In this document: in pieces, positions 1-7,505 of the stretch
Numbering within the stretch: position 1 is the first letter of the stretch
Layout: the number at the start of each line of letters is the position of its first letter
Source of the DNA: Pseudorhodoferax soli
GTDB lineage: Bacteria > Pseudomonadota > Gammaproteobacteria > Burkholderiales > Burkholderiaceae_C
Reading direction: 5' to 3'
NCBI RefSeq assembly: GCF_003337555.1
Contig: NZ_QPJK01000004.1
Location: 471,320 to 535,319, forward strand
Length of the DNA: 64,000 bases
Translations under genes and position numbers: made by a program
Notes under the pieces: generated by a model
What the model was told of the DNA's origin: nothing
Seen by the model: only the letters and a program-made list of their open reading frames with translations
The model's database searches: none

Positions 1-703
1 CCTGCACGGCCACGCAGAGGTTGGAGCGGCCGGTGTCGGACGGCACCAGCACGGCCACGCACAACAGGCCGGGCAGGAACTCCTCGTCGTCCAGCGCATG
101 GCCGGCGCGGCGCACGGCCTTGAGCGCAGTTTCCAGCTGCGCCAGGTCGGTGACGGTCTTGGGCGTGTAGGCCATCAGCGGCGCGTGGCCCAGGAGCCGC
201 TGGCGTTGCGCCGGGCTCATCTGCGCCAGCAGCAGCTTGCCGCTGGCCGAGCAGTGCGCCGGCACGCGCGAGCCGGGCGCCAGGTAGAAGCGCAGCGGCG
301 CGGCGGTCTCCACGCGGTCGAGGTAGACCACCTCGTCGCCGGCCAGCGCGGTGATGTTGCAGCTCTCGCCCACCTCTTCCACGAGCCGGCGCAGCACGGC
401 ATGGCGCGCGCCGTGGAAGGTGTCGTTGCGCAGCAGGTTCTCGGCCAGGCGGCGCAGCCGCACGCCGGTGCCGTAGTGGCGGCCGTCGCCCTCGCGCTGC
501 AGCAGGCCTGCACCCTCCAGCTGCTGCAGCATGCGGTGCAGCGTGGGCTTGGGCAGGCCGGTCTCGTCCACCACGGACTGCAGGGTGAACAGCTGGTCGC
601 GCCCGGCGATGACCTCGAGCAGCGCGAACAGACGCATCGTGGGCGTGTCGCCCGGGAGCTCGGCCGCGCCGCCGGCGGGCTGGGAAGGGGGAACGATGTG
701 CAT
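1..703 (-). CDS. IclR-family transcriptional regulator (3' end cut off by window edge)
   Basis: DNA-binding regulator divergent from xsc. The N-terminal winged helix-turn-helix is visible (LQSVVDETGLPKPTLHRML), followed by the IclR effector domain with VVYLDRVE and the typical AHCSASGKLLLA segment. About 234 codons are present and the C-terminus lies beyond base 1. I chose the ATG at 703; an in-frame ATG at 721 is also possible, and neither has a strong Shine-Dalgarno. Its position back-to-back with xsc suggests it controls sulfoacetaldehyde breakdown, but the effector cannot be read from sequence. It resembles the second IclR gene at 9205, for example in the KPTLHR recognition helix. Confidence 0.88.
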   Translation of the reverse strand, partial: MHIVPPSQPAGGAAELPGDTPTMRLFALLEVIAGRDQLFTLQSVVDETGLPKPTLHRMLQQLEGAGLLQREGDGRHYGTGVRLRRLAENLLRNDTFHGARHAVLRRLVEEVGESCNITALAGDEVVYLDRVETAAPLRFYLAPGSRVPAHCSASGKLLLAQMSPAQRQRLLGHAPLMAYTPKTVTDLAQLETALKAVRRAGHALDDEEFLPGLLCVAVLVPSDTGRSNLCVAVQ

Positions 704-723
704 GGTGTGGGATGTTCTCATAT

Positions 724-759
724 TCCGTTATTCGGACCAATAAGTTTCGATTTTCGAAA
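724..759. promoter_or_regulatory. Candidate IclR operator between iclR and xsc
   Basis: Two short inverted repeats lie just upstream of the predicted xsc -35 box: TCCG/CGGA (724-727 and 733-736, 5-nt spacer) and TTTCG/CGAAA (745-749 and 755-759, 5-nt spacer). The stretch is AT-rich in an otherwise GC-rich region. A site directly upstream of -35 would suit an activator. The arms are short and the assignment to the divergent IclR protein is inference. Confidence 0.35.
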
Positions 760-763
760 TTTG

Positions 764-792
764 TTGACGTTTTGCGGCCGTGCTTTCAGAAT
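764..792 (+). promoter_or_regulatory. Predicted sigma-70 promoter of xsc-pta
   Basis: TTGACG (764-769, five of six matches to the -35 consensus) is followed after 17 nt by CAGAAT (787-792, four of six matches to -10). The xsc start codon at 834 carries a GGAG Shine-Dalgarno at 823-826. No start site has been mapped. Confidence 0.45.
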
Positions 793-833
793 CCGCCGGC
801 GATTCAACCCACCCGCCTTTACCGGAGACTCCC

Positions 834-2651
834 ATGAGCCAGACCCCCACCGACGGCCGCAGCGTCGTTGCCGGCGTGCAGAAGATGACGCCTTCCGAAG
901 CCTTTGTCGAAACCATGGTCGCCAACGGCGTGCGGCACATCTTCGGCATCATGGGCTCGGCCTTCATGGACGCGATGGACATCTTCGCGCCGGCCGGCAT
1001 CACGCTGATCCCGGTGGTGCACGAGCAGGGCGCGGCCCACATGGCCGACGGCTATGCCCGCGCCAGCGGCCAGCATGGCGTGGTGATCGGCCAGAACGGC
1101 CCGGGCATCAGCAACTGCGTGACGGCCATCGCCGCAGCCTACTGGGCGCACAGCCCTGTCGTCATGATCACGCCCGAGACCGGCACCATGGGCATGGGCC
1201 TGGGCGGCTTCCAGGAAGCCAACCAGCTGCCGATGTTCCAGGAGTTCACCAAGTACCAGGGCCACGTGACCAACCCCAAGCGCATGGCCGAGTTCACCGC
1301 GCGCTGCTTCGACCGCGCGATGAGCGAGATGGCGCCCACGCAGCTGAACATCCCGCGCGACTACTTCTATGGCGAGATCCAGTGCGAGATTCCGAAGCCC
1401 ATGCGCGTGGAGCGCGGCTCGGGTGGCGAGAACAGCATGGCGGCTGCAGCCGAGCTGCTGGCGAACGCGAAATTCCCGGTGATCCTGGCCGGCGGCGGCG
1501 TGGTGCTGGGCGATGCGGTGGAAGAGACCAAGGCCCTGGCCGAGCGCCTGGGTGCCCCCGTGTGCAACGGCTACCTGCGCAACGACAGCTTCCCCGCAAG
1601 CCATCCGCTGTGGGCCGGTCCGCTGGGCTACCAGGGCAGCAAGGCGGCCATGAAGCTGATCAGCCAGGCCGACGTGGTGATCGCGCTGGGCTCGCGCATG
1701 GGGCCGTTCGGCACGCTGCCCCAGCACGGCATGGACTACTGGCCCAAGGACGCCAAGATCATCCAGGTCGAGGCCGACCACACCAACCTGGGCCTGGTGA
1801 AGAAGATCCACGTGGGCATCCACGGCGACGCCAAGGCCGTGGCCAAGGCCCTGCTGGCACGCATCGGCGGCCAGACCCTCGCCTGCGACGCCACCAAGGG
1901 CGAGCGCGCCCAGAAGATCGCTGCCGAGAAGGCCGCCTGGGAGAAGGAGCTGACGGAGTGGACGCAGGAGCGCGACCAATACAGCCAGGACATGGTGGAA
2001 GAAGCCAAGGGCGAGAAGACCTTCAACGGCGGCCAGTACCTGAGCCCGCGCCAGGTGCTGCGCGAGCTGGAGAAAGCCATGCCGCCGCGCGCGATGGTGT
2101 CCACCGACATCGGCAACATCAACGCCGTGTCGAACAGCTACCTGCGCTTCGAGGAGCCGCGCAGCTTCTTCGCGCCCATGAGCTTCGGCAACTGCGGCTA
2201 CTCGCTGCCCACCATGATCGGCGCCAAGCTGGCCTGCCCGGACCGCCCGGCCATCGCCTACGCGGGCGACGGTGCCTGGGCCATGAGCATGACCGAGATC
2301 ATGACGGCCGTGCGCCACGGCATCCCGGTCACGGCCGTGGTGTTCCACAACCGCCAGTGGGGCGCGGAGAAGAAGAACCAGGTGGATTTCTACAACCGCC
2401 GCTTCGTCGCCGGCGAGCTCGACAGCCCGAGCTTCGCGGGCATCGCGCAGAGCATGGGCGCCGAAGGCATCGTGGTGGACGACCTGGCCCAGGTGGGTGC
2501 CGCGCTGAAGAAGGCCATCGACCTGCAGATGAACGAGAAGAAGACCTGCGTGATCGAGATCATGTGCACGCGCGAACTGGGCGACCCGTTCCGCCGCGAT
2601 GCGCTGGCCAAGCCGGTGCGCTTCCTGGACAAGTACAAGGACTACGTCTGA
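834..2651 (+). CDS. xsc: Sulfoacetaldehyde acetyltransferase
   Basis: Thiamine-diphosphate enzyme that converts sulfoacetaldehyde plus phosphate to acetyl phosphate and sulfite, the desulfonation step shared by taurine and isethionate degradation. The 605-residue protein has the three-domain layout of the acetolactate synthase superfamily. The ThDP-activating Glu is E64 in VVHEQGAAHMADGYAR, and the Mg-ThDP motif starts at GDG 478-480 and runs to HNRQWGAEKKNQ. The long FHNRQWG and CTRELGDPFRRDALAKPVR stretches are characteristic of Xsc rather than acetolactate synthase. The start was chosen by the GGAG at 823-826; a longer in-frame version would begin inside the promoter. pta follows 16 bp downstream and removes acetyl phosphate. 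Confidence 0.95.
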   Translation: MSQTPTDGRSVVAGVQKMTPSEAFVETMVANGVRHIFGIMGSAFMDAMDIFAPAGITLIPVVHEQGAAHMADGYARASGQHGVVIGQNGPGISNCVTAIAAAYWAHSPVVMITPETGTMGMGLGGFQEANQLPMFQEFTKYQGHVTNPKRMAEFTARCFDRAMSEMAPTQLNIPRDYFYGEIQCEIPKPMRVERGSGGENSMAAAAELLANAKFPVILAGGGVVLGDAVEETKALAERLGAPVCNGYLRNDSFPASHPLWAGPLGYQGSKAAMKLISQADVVIALGSRMGPFGTLPQHGMDYWPKDAKIIQVEADHTNLGLVKKIHVGIHGDAKAVAKALLARIGGQTLACDATKGERAQKIAAEKAAWEKELTEWTQERDQYSQDMVEEAKGEKTFNGGQYLSPRQVLRELEKAMPPRAMVSTDIGNINAVSNSYLRFEEPRSFFAPMSFGNCGYSLPTMIGAKLACPDRPAIAYAGDGAWAMSMTEIMTAVRHGIPVTAVVFHNRQWGAEKKNQVDFYNRRFVAGELDSPSFAGIAQSMGAEGIVVDDLAQVGAALKKAIDLQMNEKKTCVIEIMCTRELGDPFRRDALAKPVRFLDKYKDYV

Positions 2652-2667
2652 GTCCGGGGGGCGGACG

Positions 2668-3603
2668 GTGCAGCCGCTGCCCGGTCTGGAGACCCATCCG
2701 CGCCTGGCGGCTCTGATCGCGAGGGCGCGGGCCGGTGCCGCCGAGCGCCTGCCGCGCATCGGGCTGGTCTACCCCTGCGACGCGCTGGCGCTCGATGCGG
2801 CGCAGCACATCGCGGCCAGCGGCATCGGCCAGCCGGTGCTGATCGGCCCCCGCGTGGCCATTGCGCAGGCCGCCGCGGCCGCCGGCGTCGACCTGTCCGG
2901 CATGGCCCTGGTCGACACCGCCGACACCGGCCCGGCTGCGGCGCTGGAGGCCACCCGGCTGGCGCGCAACGGCCAGGTCGACGCGCTCATGAAGGGCTCG
3001 CTGCACACCGACGAGCTGATGTCCGCCGTGGTCCACAAGGAGAACGGCTTGCGTGGCGAGCGCCGCATCAGCCACGTGTTCCTGTTCGACCTGCCGCACT
3101 ACCCCAAGCTGCTGGCCATGGCCGACTGCGTGGTGAACATCGCGCCGGACCTGCGCACCAAGCAGGACATCCTCGGCAATGCCGTCGGACTCTTGCAGCG
3201 CCTCGGCAACCCCCGGCCCAAGGTCGGCATCGTGGCCGCAGTGGAGACCGTGACGGCCGCCATCCCGGCCACGCTGGACGCGCAGGCCCTGGTCGCGCAG
3301 GCGCACGCCGGCGCCTGGCCGGGCGCCATCGTCGAAGGCCCGTTCGGCTTCGACAACGTGTTCTCGGCCGAGGCCGCGCGCATCAAGAAAATCGGGGGCC
3401 TGGTGCCGGGCGACGCCGACCTGCTGCTGCTGCCCGACCTCAACGCCGGCAACATGCTCTACAAGAGCTTCGTCTACGTGGGCGGAGGCGACTGCGCGGG
3501 CCTGGTGCTGGGCGCGCGCGTGCCGGTGGTGGTGACCTCGCGCGCGGACTCGGCCGGCGCGCGCATCGCGTCGGTGGCGCTGGCGGTGCTGGCGGCGGGG
3601 TGA
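2668..3603 (+). CDS. pta: Phosphate acetyltransferase
   Basis: Converts the acetyl phosphate made by Xsc to acetyl-CoA. The 311-residue protein is the short, single-domain PTA_PTB type; the closing domain carries the family stretches EGPFGFDNVFS and PDLNAGNMLYKSFVYVGG. The GTG start at 2668 lies just behind a G-rich ribosome-binding site (2656-2664) and is the first plausible start after the xsc stop at 2651. The xsc-pta pairing is the standard arrangement in sulfonate degraders, so a phosphate butyryltransferase role is unlikely. Confidence 0.92.
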   Translation: MQPLPGLETHPRLAALIARARAGAAERLPRIGLVYPCDALALDAAQHIAASGIGQPVLIGPRVAIAQAAAAAGVDLSGMALVDTADTGPAAALEATRLARNGQVDALMKGSLHTDELMSAVVHKENGLRGERRISHVFLFDLPHYPKLLAMADCVVNIAPDLRTKQDILGNAVGLLQRLGNPRPKVGIVAAVETVTAAIPATLDAQALVAQAHAGAWPGAIVEGPFGFDNVFSAEAARIKKIGGLVPGDADLLLLPDLNAGNMLYKSFVYVGGGDCAGLVLGARVPVVVTSRADSAGARIASVALAVLAAG

Positions 3604-3830
3604 GCGCGGCGATGCAGTCCATCCGCTTCAGCAGCTTCGACAGGCTGGTGGACATCGTCGGCGACGGCCGGCATTGGCGGGCTTTCTCCGCCAACCTGGA
3701 CGGCAAGCGCGTGCCCGCCGACTTCGTGGTCCCCGATGAGCTCGCGGAAGAAGAACTGCAGCAGTACCTGGAAGACCTGTCCCATGAGCATGCCACGCCC
3801 AGCAACGGCGACGTCCACCGCCTCGGCTGA
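3600..3830 (+). CDS. Small conserved protein of unknown function, DUF7661-like
   Basis: A 76-residue soluble protein beginning at GTG 3600, which overlaps the pta stop codon; ATG 3612 is an alternative. The centre (WRAFSANLDGKRVPADFVVP) and the end (LQQYLEDLSHEHATP) match my recollection of a family of about 70-residue bacterial proteins ending in YLxDLxHExAxP. Function is unknown. It overlaps the next gene by 47 bp, so pta, this gene and the acetyltransferase are probably translated from one message. Family identity is from memory and not verified. Confidence 0.6.
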   Translation: MSAAMQSIRFSSFDRLVDIVGDGRHWRAFSANLDGKRVPADFVVPDELAEEELQQYLEDLSHEHATPSNGDVHRLG

Positions 3831-4389
3831 ACGCCTGCCCCTAGGGTTGCCGGCGGAACCGGATGCCATCCTGGCCTTGCGCAGCGCCGGCCCGGGCGAC
3901 GCCGCACGGCTGGCAGTCCTGGCAACCCAGGTCTGGCTGCACACCTATGCCACCGACGGCATCGGCGACGACATCGCCCGCCATGTCCTGTCGGAGCTCG
4001 GCGTCGACAGGTACGCCGCATTGCTCGGAGATCCGCGCACCAGCGTGCTCGTGGCAGAGCGCGGCCAACGGCTCGTTGGCATGGCGGTGGCCCGCGGCAA
4101 GGCGCCCTGTCCGGCGGGCGCGCCATCCACAGTGGAGTTGCAGACGCTCTATGTGCAGGCGCACTTCATCGGGAGTGGCATCGGCAAACGGCTGTTGCAG
4201 GCCGTCGAGGCGCAGGTGCTCGCCGCCGCAGACTGTGCGCCTTGGCTCATGGTCAACGCGCGCAACGACCGCGCCCTGGCCTTCTACAGACGCCAGGGCT
4301 ACACGCAGATCGGCACCGACTGGTTCGTGCTGGGCGAGACGCGCCACGAAAACCTGGTGCTGATCGGCCCTGGACGCGGCGGCCGCTGA
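3784..4389 (+). CDS. GNAT-family N-acetyltransferase
   Basis: Predicted cytosolic acetyl-CoA-dependent acetyltransferase of 201 residues. The acetyl-CoA-binding segment is seen in ELQTLYVQAHFIGSGIGKRLLQAVE (the Q/RxxGxG/A-type loop), and the C-terminal NARNDRALAFYRRQGY is the usual GNAT strand-helix. The substrate is unknown. It is the last gene of the xsc-pta run and ends 9 bp before the convergent TRAP permease gene. ATG 3790 is an equally possible start. There is no sign of a toxin-antitoxin pairing of the DUF1778-GNAT kind. Confidence 0.8.
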   Translation: MSMPRPATATSTASAERLPLGLPAEPDAILALRSAGPGDAARLAVLATQVWLHTYATDGIGDDIARHVLSELGVDRYAALLGDPRTSVLVAERGQRLVGMAVARGKAPCPAGAPSTVELQTLYVQAHFIGSGIGKRLLQAVEAQVLAAADCAPWLMVNARNDRALAFYRRQGYTQIGTDWFVLGETRHENLVLIGPGRGGR

Positions 4390-4398
4390 GGGGCCACC

Positions 4399-5711
4399 TC
4401 ACCCCGTCACGCGCGGCAACCACGTCGCCAGCGCCGGGAACAGCATCAGGATCCCCACCGCCAGCACCTGCAGCGCCATGAACTGCAGCATGCCGGCGTA
4501 GATGTGCTTGAGCTCCCACTGCGGCACCACGCCCTTGAGGAAGTAGGCGGACAACGCCACCGGTGGCGACAGCCAGGCCGTCTGCAGCGTGACGGCCACC
4601 AGCGTGCAGAACCACAGCAGGTCGATGCCCGCGGCCTGCACGATGGGCAGCACGACGGGCACCACGATCAGCACGATGGGCACCCATTCCAGCGGCCAGC
4701 CCAGCACGAAGATCAGGCCGAGGATCAGCCCCAGCATGACCATCGGCGGCAGCGACAGGCCCAGCAGCCAGTCGGCCATGAACTGCGGGCTGCCGAGCCG
4801 CGCGAACACCGAGCCGAACAGGTTGCTGGCCACACCAGCAACAGGATCATGCTGGAGACCTCCAGCGTCTGCAGCATGGACTTGCGGATCTGCGGCCAGC
4901 GCATGCGGCCCGAGCCCACGGTCAGCACGAAGGTGGCAGCGCAGCCCACGGCACCGGCGTCGGTGGGCGTGGCGATGCCCAGCAGGATCACGCCCAGCGT
5001 GGCCATGATGACCACGATGACCGGCAGCACGCCCAGGGCCAGGTCCTTCACCACCGGCCCCAGCGAGGCGGGCCGCAGCTCCGGCGGCAAGGCCGGGCCC
5101 AGCGCCGGGTTGAGCCAGCAGCGCAGCAGGCACCAGACCAGGAACAGCGTGGAGAGCAGCAGGCCCGGCAGCACAGCGGCGGCGAACAGGTCGGTGGCCG
5201 GCACGCCGACGACCGGGCCCATGACGATCAGCATCACGCTCGGTGGAATGAGGATGCCCAGCGTGCCGCCGGCCGTGATGGCACCGGCGCTGAGCTTGGG
5301 GTCGTAGCCGCTCTTGATCATGGAGGGCCCGGCCATCACGCCCAGCAGCGTGACGGCCGAGCCGACGATGCCGGTGGCCGCCGCGAAGATCGTGGCGGTG
5401 ACGATCACGGCGATGTACAGCGAGCCGCGCACGCCGGCCAGCAGCTGCTGGATGCCGCGGAACAGCCGTTCCATCAGGCCGGACTGCTCCAGCAGGAAGC
5501 CCATGAACAGGAAGAACGGGATGGAGGCCAGCACGGTGTCGCGCATGACCGAGAAGGTCTGCAGGATGGCCAGGTCGAACACCACCGGGCCCAGCGCGAT
5601 GAAGCCCGTGGCCAGTGACAGCGCCCCCAACGTGAACGAGATCGGAAAGCCGATGAAGATGGCGCCGAACAGGACCAGCAGCGCGACGATGCCCAGGATC
5701 TCGTCGCTCAT
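4399..5711 (-). pseudogene. iseM: TRAP transporter large permease (DctM/IseM type), interrupted by a frameshift
   Basis: Twelve-helix-class permease subunit of a TRAP transporter. Codons from ATG 5711 read MSDEILGIVALLVLFGAIF through ITAGGTLGILIPPSVMLIV as in DctM proteins. At about 4830-4836 the frame shifts: after SSMILLLV the continuation is found in the next frame as ASNLFGSVFARLG and runs normally to the stop at 4399. Adding one base there restores a 437-residue protein, the normal family length. The local sequence has GGTGTGG where GGTGGTGG would keep the frame. Either the gene is inactive or this is an assembly error. It overlaps the small permease gene by 4 bp. Confidence 0.82.
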
Positions 5712-6265
5712 ACCGCGATCTCCGCTGGCGCCTCGGCTGCCGGCCAGGCCCCCGTGCGCAGCGTGTGCAGGCACTTCAGGCACTCGCTGACGCCTTGCAG
5801 CATCAGCAGCGCGCCGGCCAGCGGCAGCGACAGCTTGAACGGCCAGGTGATCGGCTGCCAGGAGCTGCTGACGAAGGTCTCGTGGGTGACGAAGGCCTTC
5901 CAGAAGTAGCCCCAGCCCACGAACAGCAGCACCCCCACGAAGGGGAAGAACATCAGCAGGTAGCCGGCCAGGTCCACCCCGGCCTGGCGCCGCGGCGACC
6001 AGTCGGCGTAGAAGCTGTCGGTGCGCACATGGCCCTTGCGCTGCAGCGTGTAGGCCGCACCCAGCATGAAGAAGCTGCCGTACAGCATGAAGGTCATGTC
6101 GTAGGCCCATTGCGTGGGCGCGTTGAACACATAGCGCGCCACGACCTCGTAGCTCAGCGACAGCACCAGCGGCACGATCATCCAGGCCACGGCGTGACCC
6201 GAGACAATGGCCACGCGGTCGAGTGCGCGCGCGAGGCGCAGCAGGCCCGATTCCATCGATTGCAT
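5708..6265 (-). CDS. iseL: TRAP transporter small permease (DctQ/IseL type)
   Basis: Small membrane subunit of a TRAP transporter, 185 residues, with four predicted membrane helices (around VAWMIVPLVLSL, MTFMLYGSFFMLGAAYTL, GYLLMFFPFVGVLLFVGW and LSLPLAGALLMLQ). Start ATG 6265 is preceded by GGAG with 6-nt spacing; ATG 6271 has no room for a ribosome-binding site. The stop overlaps the large-permease start. With the receptor gene upstream it forms a receptor-small-large order. The isethionate assignment rests on the neighbouring GMC dehydrogenase, IclR gene and xsc. Confidence 0.85.
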   Translation of the reverse strand: MQSMESGLLRLARALDRVAIVSGHAVAWMIVPLVLSLSYEVVARYVFNAPTQWAYDMTFMLYGSFFMLGAAYTLQRKGHVRTDSFYADWSPRRQAGVDLAGYLLMFFPFVGVLLFVGWGYFWKAFVTHETFVSSSWQPITWPFKLSLPLAGALLMLQGVSECLKCLHTLRTGAWPAAEAPAEIAV

Positions 6266-6316
6266 CCGCATCTCCGTTGGGATGGCGCAGGGCCGCCGTT
6301 GGCCCGGCGCCTTTGC

Positions 6317-7435
6317 TCACTTGTAGGGCGAATCGATGCCCAGGTTGTAGTACAGGCCGACGATCTTGTTCCAGTACGGCACGACGAGCTTGGCGAAGGT
6401 GCGCTGCGACTCCAGCACTTCCTTGAAGAAGGGGTTCTTGCCGGCCTCGCGGTCGTAGACCAGGTTGGTGGCCTTGATGAAGGCGGGGAAGATGTCCTTG
6501 GGCGTGTCGTGCACCTGCACCTTGAACTCGCCCTGGATCTTCTGCAGCGCCTGCGCGTTGCGCTGCACGTTGTAGCTGTAGGTCTCGGTCATGCAGGCCA
6601 GGGCCGCGGTCTCGACGATGGCCTTGTGCTCCGGCGCGAGCTTCTCCCACACGCGCTTGTTGATGAGCAGCTCGCCCACGTCGGTGGACTGGTGCAGCCC
6701 CTGCAGGTAGTAGTGCTTGAACACGGTGTGAAAGCCCAGCGCCAGGTCGTCGGCGGGGCCGATCCACTCGGCCGCGTCGATCACGCCTCGCTGCGCCGCC
6801 GGCACGATCTCGCCGCCCGGCATGGCCACGGCGTTGATGCCCATCTCCTTGAAGATCTCGCCCACCAGGCCCGGAGGCGCGCGGTACTTGAGCTTGCGCA
6901 TGTCGTCCAGCGAGCTGATCGGTGTCTTGAACCAGCCCAGCGGATCCGGCCCCATGGGCTGCACCATGAGCGGCTCGATGTTGAGCTTGAGCACCTCGGC
7001 GTAGAAGCGCCGGTACAGCGCCATGCCGCCGCCCTGCAGCAGCCAGGCCACGTGCGAGATCTGGTCCATGCCGGTGCCGGCACCGGCCGCGGGGTTGGAG
7101 AACAGGCCGGCCGCGGTGTTCTTGCCCGACCAGTAGTGCGTCCACGAATAGCCGCCGTCCACCACGCCCTTGTCCACCGCATCGAGCATCTCGAAGGCGT
7201 TGACCACCGCGCCGTCGGGCAGCATCTCCATCTTGATCTTGCCGCCGGACATCTTGTCGCAGCGATCGCCCAGCTTCTTCATGAGGTCGAAGTAGATGCT
7301 GGAGGTGGGTACCGCCGTCTGGATCTTCATGCGCACCGCGCTCTGTGCGCCGACCACCGTGGGGGCCGCCAGGCCGGCGGCGGCCAGGGCCGAGGCCGCG
7401 CCACCGAGGGCGCCGCGCCGTGTGAGTTCCGCCAT
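6317..7435 (-). CDS. iseK: TRAP transporter substrate-binding protein (DctP/IseK type)
   Basis: Periplasmic receptor of 372 residues that captures an organic anion for the TRAP permeases. The N-terminus (LTRRGALGGAASALAAAGLA) is a twin-arginine-like signal with cleavage after about residue 31. Core motifs such as AAEWIGPADDLALGFHTVFKHYY and the ISSLDDMRKLKYR stretch place it in the DctP family that includes 2-oxoacid receptors. Start ATG 7435 has GGAG 7 nt upstream. Given the adjacent GMC dehydrogenase and xsc, isethionate is the likely ligand; taurine (TauK) or a 2-oxoacid cannot be excluded from sequence. Confidence 0.85.
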   Translation of the reverse strand: MAELTRRGALGGAASALAAAGLAAPTVVGAQSAVRMKIQTAVPTSSIYFDLMKKLGDRCDKMSGGKIKMEMLPDGAVVNAFEMLDAVDKGVVDGGYSWTHYWSGKNTAAGLFSNPAAGAGTGMDQISHVAWLLQGGGMALYRRFYAEVLKLNIEPLMVQPMGPDPLGWFKTPISSLDDMRKLKYRAPPGLVGEIFKEMGINAVAMPGGEIVPAAQRGVIDAAEWIGPADDLALGFHTVFKHYYLQGLHQSTDVGELLINKRVWEKLAPEHKAIVETAALACMTETYSYNVQRNAQALQKIQGEFKVQVHDTPKDIFPAFIKATNLVYDREAGKNPFFKEVLESQRTFAKLVVPYWNKIVGLYYNLGIDSPYK

Positions 7436-7505
7436 GTTCTGTCTCCTTCTCGTCGCCAGTTGAGAAACCGCGCGCCGTCACCGGGCAGGCGCGCCCCGCC
7501 ATCCA

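Noticed and set aside
98-2716. Very long open frame on the plus strand across iclR and xsc
   Set aside because: Its product is low-complexity Arg/Gly/His-rich text, the usual shadow of high-GC genes; xsc in another frame matches a known family throughout.
3600-4389. Toxin-antitoxin pair of DUF1778-GNAT type
   Set aside because: The small protein does not look like a ribbon-helix-helix antitoxin and the GNAT protein resembles ordinary acetyltransferases.
4725-7502. 925-codon minus-strand frame spanning the TRAP genes
   Set aside because: Only its last third is real (large permease); the rest is out of frame with the receptor and small permease genes.
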